In this document: one piece after another, positions 8,070 through 15,861 of the stretch | Numbering within the stretch: the first letter of the stretch is position 1 | Layout of the letters: every line of letters starts with the position of its first letter | Assembly (NCBI GenBank): GCA_965223825.1 | Contig: OZ245018.1 | Span: forward strand, 1,178,001 to 1,242,000 | Direction: 5' to 3' | Length of the DNA stretch: 64,000 nt | Source: CAJXQU01 sp965223825 | GTDB lineage: Bacteria; Pseudomonadota; Gammaproteobacteria; CAJXQU01 | The notes under the pieces: model-generated | Database searches by the model: none | Told to the model about the DNA's origin: nothing | Seen by the model: the letters and a program-made list of their open reading frames with translations, nothing else | Position numbers and translations under genes: made by a program

Positions 8070-11000
8070 TTATGGTGCAATTCCAGTCAAGCTAATGAGC
8101 TTTTCTTTTTCCGTTAGTAGGCGCTTGGTTAAGATCACTTGCATACTATCGACGGCGCGGGCTTGTGGAAGAATGCGATCAGATGATATGCCGTCTTGTT
8201 GCATTTTTACACCGAGTGGGCTGAGTCTGAAATCAAGGTTGGTTAAATCAAAACGTGCCTCGGTCCATTTCATTGATTCAAACCAATCGGTGTAATACAA
8301 CCAGCTTCGCTCATTAAAGGCACGTACAGTTGCAGGGTTTTGCCATGCGCCATAAGAAAGATCATAAGGTACGCTAATATGAAGTTCGCCTCCGACTTTC
8401 AGTAGGTTCAAACAGTTAGTCATTGCGCTGGAAAGATCCGTAATCTGCTCTAATATGTTGTTCGCAATAATTTTCTCAAATTGATTATTGCTAAAGTTAA
8501 TTACGCCATATTGCGTACTGATGACTGTTCTACCAATCAGATCATGATCTGCCAGATCAACGATCGCATCCGTTTTACAATGCTTGTCAATATCAACATT
8601 GAGATAGGCTGGGTCGTAATGTTTCCCATTACCGATGTTTAGCGTTGTAGGAAGTGTTGAAATATCCTGACGTTCACGAGTCGTTTTATTTGAAAACTCA
8701 CTATTTAAGCTATTTATCGTTTGATCATTATCATCTTCTTCAGTCTTTTGATTTTTTTCAGCAAGATCAGAAAATGCCTTATTCAGGTGCGCCGTGGCTA
8801 AGTGTTGCTGAATTATTTTAAATCCCTGCTCCTCCATTTGTACTCTTGCCGTATCGGATTCCACAAGGTCAAGGCATGTCTCTAGAATGTGATCATACGA
8901 TACGGCTTTAATAGCAAGTTGATAATCATCATTTAGTTCAGAGTTTTCCGTATATTCAGAGATGACAGCTTTTCTATTTCCTAAGAGGTAGGGGAGATCG
9001 ATTAATTCAAAGTGATTATTATCATCAACATGCATGTTGAGAACGACTTTTGATCGTGCAATGTGATCATTTCGTTCTTGCTCTTGCAGTTCATGAATTG
9101 ACTCGACGTTGAGTCCCTTGTTGACTAACGCATCGAGAATCGTGGAATGACGTGCATTCACATAGCCATAAAATAGTACGTCAATATCCTGTTGTTTTTG
9201 ACTTTCAATATCAGATAAACACGTATGGTAACCGATAGGAACGTGAATGGCTTCGATACCTTTTTTTTGTAATGTCTGTATATTTTTTTGGCTATTGTCC
9301 CACACTGGGAAACGTTTGAATATTTCAAGCAGTGCGGGTTGCATAATGAAAGTTGAGTCAACAATTCTTTCTAGGTTGTAAAGAATACTGGTTTCTGGAA
9401 TGTGTTGAAGATCTTCTTCCTTAAGTAAGTGGGCTCCGAGAATAATATTAATACCATCATCGATCATGGTATTAACCGTGAGTTGTGCATTAAAGCCGAG
9501 ATCAGTAAAAGCATGTTGTAACAGCTTGGCAATTTCATCAAAACTTGAGGTCTTACGGCTATAAGCAGGACGAATGATGGTGACGTTAACGTTTAATGCA
9601 GCTTGCGCGTGATCTGAAATAGCGACGTCTTCGATTTGTGCGGTGTTTTCCATAGTGCTTTTCTCTGTTTGCGAGGTTTTCGCCTGTTTTCTGGGTACAA
9701 CGATATGTTCCGGAGGGAGCGATTTCCGTTTGTTCTCTTGCATAATGATGAGTAACTGTTGAAAATTTTCTACGTATTGTTTTGTATTAAACAATGCGGA
9801 ATTTTTACGATTGCCGATCAGTTTATTACGTACCTTTTGATAATAATTAGGATCATTTGCCAGCTTTAGGGCCAGGTTTTGATAGCTCTCGATATTATCT
9901 GTAATGAGCTCATCCATACCCATTGCCTGTAATAAACTGCCTGCCACGCGAGATGCAAAACTATTGCCGCTGATAGTGATCAGTGGCAGGCCAATCCAGA
10001 GTGCATCACTGGCGGTGGTGTGCGCATTACATGGAAAATTATCAAGAAAGAGATCTGCGTTTTGTGCGCGAGATAGATGCATGTCAACGGATTGATGTGG
10101 TGCAAAGATGATACGTTCAACATTAATCCCGCGTTGCTCGGCTTCTTTATAAAGATTCTCAGTTGCCCATTCATTACTTTCAAATAACCAGAGCACACTG
10201 TTAGGTGTCTTATTCAATAAGTCCATCCAAATATGGAAAATATCGGGCGTGATTTTATAGCTTTGGTTGAAGCAACAAAAAACGAACGCATCTTCAGGTA
10301 AACCGCACTCTGATCGCGAAGGTCGATGTTCATGCACAACGCGGTGACTGTCATTTACCTGATAGGTATCCGGCATATAGGCAATTTTTTCTGAATAAAA
10401 AGGCTGGTGATCATCAGGAATAATGAATCGATCTGCGATGATGTAATCAATATGATCAGCCCCCATTGTCCCTGGATAACCCAGGTAATTGACCTGAATC
10501 GGAGCAGGGTGATGTGCGAGAATGCCAGGTCGACATTGTGCTGTATAACCCTTTAAATCGATCGCGATGTCTATGCCCAGTGCGGCAATAATCGTTGCGA
10601 TCTCAGTATCATTTTTGTCCGTTACATCATGAAAATATTTGATGGCTTGTTGAATTCGTTGCCGCATAAATGACTTTGGGTCACTTGTTCCAAAGGAAAA
10701 AACATGGATAGAAAAACGTTCTGAATCCATCAGCTCGAAAAGCTCGCCCATTAAGTAGGCGGTGGCATGGTTGTATAAATCTGCAGATAAAAAAGCAATT
10801 TTAATTGGTGCCCCTTCATTTGATGGATCTTCCAACTTTTTTGCCTCGACATGGGCGACTAACCCGCTAATGTCTTGGGTCTCACTGGTGGTGACGGTGT
10901 TATAAATACGTGCTGTTTTTAAAAAAAACTGCGGATCATCAACGATGTTAATGATGGAAAAGGGCGAGATTGCGGATGTTACATCGAGTTTTTCGTTAAT

Positions 11001-11681
11001 ATTTAATTGAGTGATCGCTTGATCAATCTCGGATCGCATTTCCTCATAATCACGCCAGTCACACATTTTCATTTGCATATGACAATATTTACTGAGTGCT
11101 CCAACCATGCTGGGTTGTATCTCGGTAGCTGCCTTGAAATGGTGGCTTGCTTGATCAAACTTGTTTTGTGTTGTGAGTAAGTTGCCAAGGTTAAAATGCG
11201 CAACGTCTTTGTTTTGATAATCTCGATCAATTGCTTCTTGGAAACAATGTATGGCGCCATCAATGTCGCCTTTTTTCATGAGAGCATTACCGAGAACAAA
11301 ATTGACTTGTTGATGATTGGGCTGACGTTGTTGTACTTGGTGATAACAGGCGATGGCTTCATCAAGTGCATCATTGCCATGAACTTCTAGAGCGCAACCG
11401 AGTTTTAAATGTGCATCCACATAATCTGGATCGAGTTTAATGCCTTCACGCAATAAACTGATCGCAGCATCGTGTTGCTGCTGATTGATAAGAATGAGTG
11501 CGAGGTTGGTAAATACGAGGCCTTGTGTGCAACCATTTTTGATTAGATCGCTGTAGGCTTTCTGAGCTTGTTGAATATTCCCTTTAATATGCTGTTGAAC
11601 AGCTGCCTCAATTCGCGATCGCATTCTTTTTGACTCTTTTTTGTGCTCTATAGTGGCGGCTGCGTCGATCATCGCATTCAT
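8070..11681 (-). CDS. TPR-GT41 (SPINDLY/OGT-like) glycosyltransferase with extra GT-like and methyltransferase-like domains
   Basis: This 1203-residue cytoplasmic protein has four parts. Residues about 25-195 are tetratricopeptide repeats. Residues about 290-660 are a GT41 catalytic region: IKIAFLSADLYNHATAYLMGE, then DLKGYTAQCRPGILAHHPAP and QVNYLGYPGTMGADHIDY, all hallmarks of OGT/SPINDLY enzymes that attach GlcNAc or fucose to Ser/Thr of proteins. Residues about 700-985 resemble CgeB-type GT-B glycosyltransferases (LFYGYVNARHSTILDAL, LNMHVDDNNHFELIDLPYLL). Residues about 1015-1170 resemble a class I methyltransferase (LNIGNGKHYDPAYLNVDI, NNILEQITDLSSAMTNCLNLLKVGGELHISVP). AAAGGA 6 bases before the ATG supports the start. 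Its divergent placement directly before two flagellins suggests flagellin glycosylation. The fold assignment of the last two parts is inference. Confidence 0.85.
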   Translation of the reverse strand: MNAMIDAAATIEHKKESKRMRSRIEAAVQQHIKGNIQQAQKAYSDLIKNGCTQGLVFTNLALILINQQQHDAAISLLREGIKLDPDYVDAHLKLGCALEVHGNDALDEAIACYHQVQQRQPNHQQVNFVLGNALMKKGDIDGAIHCFQEAIDRDYQNKDVAHFNLGNLLTTQNKFDQASHHFKAATEIQPSMVGALSKYCHMQMKMCDWRDYEEMRSEIDQAITQLNINEKLDVTSAISPFSIINIVDDPQFFLKTARIYNTVTTSETQDISGLVAHVEAKKLEDPSNEGAPIKIAFLSADLYNHATAYLMGELFELMDSERFSIHVFSFGTSDPKSFMRQRIQQAIKYFHDVTDKNDTEIATIIAALGIDIAIDLKGYTAQCRPGILAHHPAPIQVNYLGYPGTMGADHIDYIIADRFIIPDDHQPFYSEKIAYMPDTYQVNDSHRVVHEHRPSRSECGLPEDAFVFCCFNQSYKITPDIFHIWMDLLNKTPNSVLWLFESNEWATENLYKEAEQRGINVERIIFAPHQSVDMHLSRAQNADLFLDNFPCNAHTTASDALWIGLPLITISGNSFASRVAGSLLQAMGMDELITDNIESYQNLALKLANDPNYYQKVRNKLIGNRKNSALFNTKQYVENFQQLLIIMQENKRKSLPPEHIVVPRKQAKTSQTEKSTMENTAQIEDVAISDHAQAALNVNVTIIRPAYSRKTSSFDEIAKLLQHAFTDLGFNAQLTVNTMIDDGINIILGAHLLKEEDLQHIPETSILYNLERIVDSTFIMQPALLEIFKRFPVWDNSQKNIQTLQKKGIEAIHVPIGYHTCLSDIESQKQQDIDVLFYGYVNARHSTILDALVNKGLNVESIHELQEQERNDHIARSKVVLNMHVDDNNHFELIDLPYLLGNRKAVISEYTENSELNDDYQLAIKAVSYDHILETCLDLVESDTARVQMEEQGFKIIQQHLATAHLNKAFSDLAEKNQKTEEDDNDQTINSLNSEFSNKTTRERQDISTLPTTLNIGNGKHYDPAYLNVDIDKHCKTDAIVDLADHDLIGRTVISTQYGVINFSNNQFEKIIANNILEQITDLSSAMTNCLNLLKVGGELHISVPYDLSYGAWQNPATVRAFNERSWLYYTDWFESMKWTEARFDLTNLDFRLSPLGVKMQQDGISSDRILPQARAVDSMQVILTKRLLTEKEKLISLTGIAP

Positions 11682-11778
11682 GTCGAATCCTTTATTTTTG
11701 TTAACTATTCTCTATAACAGGCAAAGCATGATATGTGCCATTGAAAGTTTGCATTTTTGTTACGTAATCAAAAAAGTT

Positions 11779-11805
11779 TAAAGGTTTTTTCAGGTCGGTC
11801 GCTGT
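11779..11805 (+). promoter_or_regulatory. Candidate sigma-28 promoter of the first flagellin
   Basis: TAAAGGTT, 11 bases, GTCGCTGT partly fits the flagellar sigma-28 pattern TAAA-N15-GCCGATAA: the -35 TAAA and the GnCG core of the -10 match at the right spacing. It lies 108 bases before the ATG. The match is poorer than the one before the second flagellin. Confidence 0.4.
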
Positions 11806-11867
11806 AATCCCTGACGCAGTCCAGAAAGGATGCGGTAACAACTGTAGAAACGGTAAAACAACTATCG

Positions 11868-11913
11868 GACAAGAATTGTCTGGTATGTCCAACCTAGAAA
11901 AGGAGAAAGGACT
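11868..11913 (+). promoter_or_regulatory. Conserved flagellin leader element, copy 1
   Basis: A 12-base box GACAAGAATTGT (11868-11879), nine variable bases and a 25-base block from CCAACCTAG to the start codon (11889-11913) recur with identical spacing before the second flagellin. The block includes the ribosome site AAGGAG/AAAGGA. The first box extends into the small dyad GACAA-GAA-TTGTC. Conservation of untranslated sequence with the same spacing suggests post-transcriptional control, for example by FlbT, encoded three genes downstream. Confidence 0.6.
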
Positions 11914-12732
11914 ATGGCGATAACGAACATCTCGCTCACAGCAGGTATGCGTTCAAATTTATTGAGCCTGCAACAAACAGATTCATTACTCACACGAACT
12001 CAAGAACGTCTTGCTACCGGCAAAAAGGTAAATAGTGCGTTAGATAATGCACAGGCATTTTTTGCTGCCAGTGCAAACACGAATCGTGCTGAAAGCCTCG
12101 ATTTACGTAAAGATGCGATGGGCCAAGCCATTCAAGTGGTTAAAGCAGCGGATGCAGGTATTACAGCGATCAACTCACTGCTCGATCAAGCTGTGGGTAT
12201 AGTTGCGACAGCAAAAGGTAGTTTGGCGAACACGGCAGACGATGCGACATTAGCATCACAATATAACGAAATCATTAGCCAAATTAACGATATCGTTGAT
12301 GACTCTGGTTATTCCGGTACGAACTTACTTAAAGGTCTTGAATCACTGACCGTTGTCTTCAATGCTGCAGGTGATAACTCTCTCACAATAAGCGGTGTGT
12401 CTTCAGATACAACTACACTTGCTGTAACGACGGCATTTGACGGTGCGACGGGCACAACTCTCGATACGATCACGACCGAAATTGCTGCTGCAAAAAGCAC
12501 GTTACAATCGACATCGACATCTCTGTCTGGTTCGTTAGGCGTCATTAATGCGCGTCAAGAATTTACCGACTCGATGGTTAACGTATTGGAAACAGGGGCG
12601 GATAAACTTACTTTGGCTGACACGAATGAGGAAGGCGCGAACATGCTTGCTCTGCAAACACGTCAGCAATTGGGTACGATATCGCTATCATTGGCGAACC
12701 AGTCTGCACAGGCGGTACTGCAGTTGTTCTAA
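11914..12732 (+). CDS. fliC: Flagellin, copy 1 (short, alphaproteobacterial type)
   Basis: Structural subunit of the flagellar filament, 272 residues. The conserved N-terminal D0/D1 helices (RSNLLSLQQTDSLLTRTQERLATGKKVNSALDN) and C-terminal D1/D0 helices (NMLALQTRQQLGTISLSLANQS) flank a short central region rich in Ser, Thr and Ala that could carry O-linked glycans. The ending AVLQLF and the overall length resemble alphaproteobacterial (Rhodospirillales) flagellins more than gammaproteobacterial ones. It is nearly identical in its termini to copy 2. It is a single transcription unit: candidate sigma-28 promoter, conserved leader, and strong terminator at 12793. The TPR-GT41 gene diverges from it. 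Confidence 0.93.
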   Translation: MAITNISLTAGMRSNLLSLQQTDSLLTRTQERLATGKKVNSALDNAQAFFAASANTNRAESLDLRKDAMGQAIQVVKAADAGITAINSLLDQAVGIVATAKGSLANTADDATLASQYNEIISQINDIVDDSGYSGTNLLKGLESLTVVFNAAGDNSLTISGVSSDTTTLAVTTAFDGATGTTLDTITTEIAAAKSTLQSTSTSLSGSLGVINARQEFTDSMVNVLETGADKLTLADTNEEGANMLALQTRQQLGTISLSLANQSAQAVLQLF

Positions 12733-12792
12733 TCATACGTTTAGAGCAATTTACAATTCGATTGGTTTTCTGCTTATCAGGCAACCAATCTC

Positions 12793-12818
12793 AAACGGGG
12801 CTTTCGGGCCCCGTTTTT
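12793..12818 (+). terminator. Rho-independent terminator of flagellin copy 1
   Basis: AAACGGGGC, a 6-base loop and GCCCCGTTT form a 9-bp G+C-rich stem followed by TTTTT, 60 bases after the flagellin stop codon. This is a textbook intrinsic terminator. Confidence 0.92.
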
Positions 12819-12892
12819 ATTTTGAGCTGTCTTTATCATGGCGTGTTCTCGACACGTTTCTGACAAAACCCCTGCTTGCGTCAATATTCCGC

Positions 12893-12919
12893 TAAAGTTT
12901 TTAATCCGATTGCCGTTAC
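12893..12919 (+). promoter_or_regulatory. Sigma-28 (FliA) promoter of the second flagellin
   Basis: TAAAGTTT, exactly 11 bases, then GCCGTTAC. The -35 is a perfect match to TAAAGTTT and the -10 matches GCCGATAA in five of eight bases including GCCG. The start site would fall near 12926, giving a leader of about 120 bases that contains two hairpins and the conserved flagellin box. Confidence 0.75.
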
Positions 12920-12929
12920 CTTATTTCGA

Positions 12930-12973
12930 CACATTCTCACTTTTTGAATGTGGGACGTTCCATGATGGAACGT
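12930..12973 (+). promoter_or_regulatory. Two consecutive hairpins in the leader of flagellin 2
   Basis: CACATTC (12930-12936) pairs with GAATGTG (12946-12952). Immediately after it, ACGTTCCAT (12955-12963) pairs with ATGGAACGT (12965-12973) around a single base. Both would lie at the 5' end of the mRNA made from the sigma-28 promoter and could stabilise the transcript. The second may alternatively be a DNA operator, since its 1-base centre is too tight for a simple RNA loop. Confidence 0.5.
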
Positions 12974-13000
12974 GTTAAAGGAGTAAGACTATTTAAGCCC

Positions 13001-13046
13001 GACAAGAATTGTTAGGCAAAGCCAACCTAGAAAAGGAGAAAGGACT
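13001..13046 (+). promoter_or_regulatory. Conserved flagellin leader element, copy 2
   Basis: Same elements as at 11868: GACAAGAATTGT (13001-13012), nine variable bases, then the identical 25-base block ending at the ATG (13022-13046). The spacing is the same to the base. In copy 2 the 5' box no longer makes the perfect GACAA/TTGTC dyad, so the primary sequence rather than the stem seems to be what is kept. Confidence 0.6.
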
Positions 13047-13862
13047 ATGGCAACAGGTATCTCAATCTCAGCAGGCATGCGTTCAAACTTATTGAGTCTG
13101 CAACAAACAGATTCATTATTGACACGTACGCAAGAACGTCTGGCAACCGGTAAGAAAGTAAATAGCGCGTTGGATAATGCGCAATCCTTCTTTACTGCAG
13201 CAGCAAACAACTCTCGTGCAGAATCCTTAGCATCTCGTAAAGATGCGATGGGTCAAGCGATTCAGGTTGTTAAAGCAGCCGATGCTGGTATCTCAGCAAT
13301 TAACTCATTGCTCGATCAGGCAGCTGGTATTGTTGCAACAGCGAAAGGTAGTTTGAGTGACACATCTGATGATGCTGCACTCGCAACGCAATATAATGAA
13401 ATCATCTCACAAATCAACACAATCGTTGAAGATTCAGGTTACTCTGGTACGAATCTGTTAGACGGTGATGAGTCTCTGACGGTTTCATTTAACGCGGCTG
13501 GTGACAACACATTAACGATTAGTGGTGTATCTTCAGATTCGACTGCGTTAGCGGTGACAACGTCATTTGATGGCGCAACAGGCTCAACTCTGGATACGAT
13601 CACGACTGAAATTGCAGCAGCTAAGTCTACTCTGCAATCAACATCAACGGCTCTATCTGGTTCACTTGGTGTAATCAATGCACGTCAGGAATTCACTGAT
13701 GCGATGATCAATACCTTGCAAACTGGTGCTGATAAGTTGACGTTGGCAGATAGTAATGAAGAAGGCGCTAACATGCTTGCCCTGCAAACACGTCAGCAGC
13801 TGGGTACGATCTCATTAAGTTTGGCTAACCAGTCAAACCAAGCAGTATTGAGATTGTTCTAG
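13047..13862 (+). CDS. fliC: Flagellin, copy 2 (short, alphaproteobacterial type)
   Basis: A 271-residue filament subunit and close paralogue of the flagellin at 11914. The first ~45 and last ~50 residues are almost the same, with differences concentrated in conservative changes in the middle (for example LKGLESLTVVF against LDGDESLTVSF). It ends in NQAVLRLF, the form common in alphaproteobacterial flagellins. It has the better sigma-28 promoter of the two and a structured leader, so it may be the major filin. It is followed by a hairpin at 13879 without a T run, so some read-through into the downstream coiled-coil/FlbT/FlaF genes is possible. Confidence 0.93.
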   Translation: MATGISISAGMRSNLLSLQQTDSLLTRTQERLATGKKVNSALDNAQSFFTAAANNSRAESLASRKDAMGQAIQVVKAADAGISAINSLLDQAAGIVATAKGSLSDTSDDAALATQYNEIISQINTIVEDSGYSGTNLLDGDESLTVSFNAAGDNTLTISGVSSDSTALAVTTSFDGATGSTLDTITTEIAAAKSTLQSTSTALSGSLGVINARQEFTDAMINTLQTGADKLTLADSNEEGANMLALQTRQQLGTISLSLANQSNQAVLRLF

Positions 13863-13878
13863 AGATTAAAGTAAGTCC

Positions 13879-13916
13879 AGATTGAAAAGGCGATCAGGAT
13901 GATCGCAGTACAATCT
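13879..13916 (+). terminator. Compound hairpin after flagellin 2 (attenuator or weak terminator)
   Basis: Outer arms AGATTG/CAATCT and inner arms GCGATC/GATCGC form a stacked stem 17 bases after the flagellin stop. There is no T tract, so it may protect the 3' end of flagellin mRNA or attenuate rather than fully terminate. Confidence 0.4.
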
Positions 13917-13927
13917 AAATATAGTGT

Positions 13928-13951
13928 GGGTGGGGGCTGATGTCCTCACCC
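13928..13951 (+). promoter_or_regulatory. Hairpin in the leader of the coiled-coil gene
   Basis: GGGTGGGGG, a 6-base loop, TCCTCACCC form a 9-bp stem with two G-U pairs, ending 22 bases before the ATG and just before the ribosome site GGAGGAG. It could modulate translation. There is no known regulator. Confidence 0.35.
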
Positions 13952-13973
13952 TATCTCACGGAGGAGATACACT

Positions 13974-14768
13974 ATGAGTAACGTAACCGAAGGACTCTCG
14001 GTGGTTTCTTCAGTTAATCATCGGCAAGTCATATCTTCAACTGATCAGAAGCAAACACCCGCAACGGATGAGTTGGGTGGGCGGTCGAATCAGAATCCCG
14101 TTTTTCCTGACAAAATTTCCTTATCGAATTTTGACATCAGTTATTCGACCATTCAACGTAGAAATGAGTCGACTAACCAAGTGGCAAGTACGATCCGCCA
14201 AGCGGATAAAGTGATGTCAGAAGTGGGCGAATTGATCAAAGAAAAACGTTTCGAAATTGGTCAATATGAAAAGCAATATCCGCCTTTACAGAGTGAAACT
14301 TCTGAAAAAGTGGAATTCTTGAATTCTTTATCATCTCTAAAAAAACAAATCGACGCTTTAACCACCTTGCCTGATCTGAAAGAGGTTGCACGCATCATTG
14401 GTGATCCAAGCAAAGAAAGTGGTTCGATTGAAAATGAGTACGGTATCTCGCCAGTTAGACAACATGAGATCCATTCTGGCCCGAGTGGCCTAAATATTGC
14501 TTCGATCAACTCCGATGCAAATGACAGTGTAGTCCGACAGTTTGGACAAGATCTTGCAAGAGCAGAACATAAGCTAGAGCGGCGACAACAAGCCTTAGCG
14601 ACAGATGCAAAACTGTTAGCAAATGAGTTAAGCATAGGTGAATCAATGGTCAAAACTGAAAAAGAAGCCGAATCAAAAAGCCAGGAAGTCAAGCAAGCCC
14701 TGATCGTGATGAATGATGGAGCAAACTTAATTGGCGAAGGTTCAAAACTACTGGAGAGTTTGAATTAA
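13974..14768 (+). CDS. Uncharacterised coiled-coil protein of the flagellin locus
   Basis: I do not recognise this 264-residue protein. The N-terminal ~50 residues are polar and low in hydrophobics. From about residue 60 it is largely helical with heptad-like stretches (ASTIRQADKVMSEVGELIKE; then ARAEHKLERRQQALATDAKLL near the C-terminus). There is no signal peptide or membrane segment. A strong ribosome site (GGAGGAG) precedes the ATG. Its stop overlaps the start of flbT by one base, so it is translationally coupled to it. Location between flagellins and FlbT/FlaF suggests a filament assembly, chaperone or regulatory role, but that is inference from context only. Confidence 0.8.
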   Translation: MSNVTEGLSVVSSVNHRQVISSTDQKQTPATDELGGRSNQNPVFPDKISLSNFDISYSTIQRRNESTNQVASTIRQADKVMSEVGELIKEKRFEIGQYEKQYPPLQSETSEKVEFLNSLSSLKKQIDALTTLPDLKEVARIIGDPSKESGSIENEYGISPVRQHEIHSGPSGLNIASINSDANDSVVRQFGQDLARAEHKLERRQQALATDAKLLANELSIGESMVKTEKEAESKSQEVKQALIVMNDGANLIGEGSKLLESLN

Positions 14769-15175
14769 TGCCCTTAAAAATTTCCTTAAAACCCCATGAA
14801 AAAATCTACATGGGCGGTGCGGTTCTACAAAATGGTGGGACGGCAAGTGAGTTGAGTGTTCTCAATGAGGCCACGATCTTACGTGAAAAAGATATTTTGA
14901 CGGATGAATCAGCAAACAGTCCTTGTCGACGGATCTACCTGACTATTCAACTCATGTATATGGAGCAAAAAAATCTGGCGCCTTTTCATGAAACATACTG
15001 GTCACAGGTTCGTGAGATCGTTGATGCAGCGCCCAGTTTCACTGAGTTGTTGAGACAAATTAGTGAAGAAATTTTAGATGAAAATTTTTACAAAGCTCTC
15101 AAGCTTACTAAGAAACTTATTGATAGAGAATCAGAGGTACTAAAGCATGCAACATTCTGCAGCGAAGGCGTATGA
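14768..15175 (+). CDS. flbT: Flagellar biosynthesis repressor FlbT
   Basis: FlbT in Caulobacter is a post-transcriptional regulator that acts on the 5' untranslated leader of flagellin mRNA and destabilises it when filament assembly is blocked. The 135-residue product shows the family pattern MPLKISLKPHEKIYMGGAV near the N-terminus, then ATILREKDILTDESANSPCRRIYLTIQLMYM, which fits the FlbT core (LREKDI, PARRIY). The gene is coupled to its neighbours: 1-base overlap upstream and 29-base overlap with flaF downstream. FlbT is typical of Alphaproteobacteria; its presence here alongside alpha-type flagellins suggests the module travelled together. Confidence 0.85.
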   Translation: MPLKISLKPHEKIYMGGAVLQNGGTASELSVLNEATILREKDILTDESANSPCRRIYLTIQLMYMEQKNLAPFHETYWSQVREIVDAAPSFTELLRQISEEILDENFYKALKLTKKLIDRESEVLKHATFCSEGV

Positions 15176-15542
15176 CAGCATAAACAAAGCGGCGATGTCT
15201 CCACGTCAGCTGGAAGCCGCTATTTTAAATCGTGCCGCAGCGATGCTGAAATCAGTTCAGGAAAGTTGGGAACAGGCCGATCACGAAGAGCGATTGTTTA
15301 ATGCACTTCGATATAACCAACGACTCTGGAGTGTCTTTCAGGCAGAGTTATCTTCTGATGAAAGTCTTTTACCGAAAAAGTTACGAGAAGATTTACTCTC
15401 GATCAGCTTATTTATCGATAAACGCACATTTGAATTGATGGCGATGCCTGAGCGCGAAAAAGTGACTTCGTTAGTTTCCATCAACCAAAATATTGCAGCT
15501 GGCTTGAATACCGTACCTGAAAAAGTCGCAGAGCCAGCATAG
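15147..15542 (+). CDS. flaF: Flagellar biosynthesis regulator FlaF
   Basis: FlaF is the usual partner of FlbT and in Alphaproteobacteria is needed for flagellin translation or secretion. This 131-residue protein matches the family in length and layout: SPRQLEAAILNRAAAMLKSVQESW, then FNALRYNQRLWSVFQAELSSDE (compare ALxxNQRLWxxF in FlaF), then LPKKLREDLLSISLFIDKRTFELM. It overlaps flbT by 29 bases. It is the last gene of the filament module, and a 12-bp terminator-like stem follows at 15556. Confidence 0.85.
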   Translation: MQHSAAKAYDSINKAAMSPRQLEAAILNRAAAMLKSVQESWEQADHEERLFNALRYNQRLWSVFQAELSSDESLLPKKLREDLLSISLFIDKRTFELMAMPEREKVTSLVSINQNIAAGLNTVPEKVAEPA

Positions 15543-15555
15543 CGATGATCATTAT

Positions 15556-15585
15556 CTTCACGGCCAAGAAAAATTGGCCGTGAAG
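15556..15585 (+). terminator. 12-bp stem-loop after flaF
   Basis: CTTCACGGCCAA, loop GAAAAA, TTGGCCGTGAAG: a perfect G+C-containing stem 13 bases after the flaF stop. The following bases are only moderately T-rich, so termination is likely but not certain. Confidence 0.65.
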
Positions 15586-15617
15586 GTGTGTAATTTAAGA
15601 AAGTTATCATTAATTAA

Positions 15618-15638
15618 CAATCCTTATGTGAAGGATTG
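15618..15638 (+). terminator. Second stem-loop after flaF
   Basis: CAATCCTT, 5-base loop, AAGGATTG form a perfect 8-bp stem 33 bases beyond the first hairpin. It is followed by A-rich rather than T-rich sequence on the plus strand, so on that strand it may only back up the first stem. Confidence 0.35.
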
Positions 15639-15861
15639 AAAACTCAGTACTCACTTCTCCTACAATCAGCAAAATTTGCACTATAATATTATAAAAATCA
15701 GCATGATATGTTGATCGCGTTATTGCAATATAACGGTATTGTAGTCAGTCAAAGACCAATTTCAGATCAGTATAAACGTGCTCACACCAAATCGAAATAA
15801 TCGATAGAAAAAAGGGCATTACGCATGGGGATAGTGCATTTAAGGGATCATAATTTAGTGG

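Larger units (their letters stand above)
15543..15861. other. 319-bp intergenic region before the PilZ-like gene
   Basis: Holds two stem-loops (15556-15585 and 15618-15638), then about 220 A+T-rich bases that presumably carry the promoter of the next gene. I see no clear sigma-54 or sigma-28 promoter and no credible small gene here. Confidence 0.5.

Noticed and set aside
11734..11753. Sigma-54-like TGCCAT...TTTGC before flagellin 1
   Set aside because: The -24 lacks GG and the spacing is wrong; a sigma-28 match further down fits better.
12548..12895. 115-codon plus-strand frame over the end of flagellin 1
   Set aside because: It lies out of frame in flagellin coding sequence, runs through the strong terminator and its product has no recognisable features.
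14261..14692. 143-codon minus-strand frame opposite the coiled-coil gene
   Set aside because: Cys/Ser-rich shadow of a plus-strand gene with good ribosome site and operon coupling.
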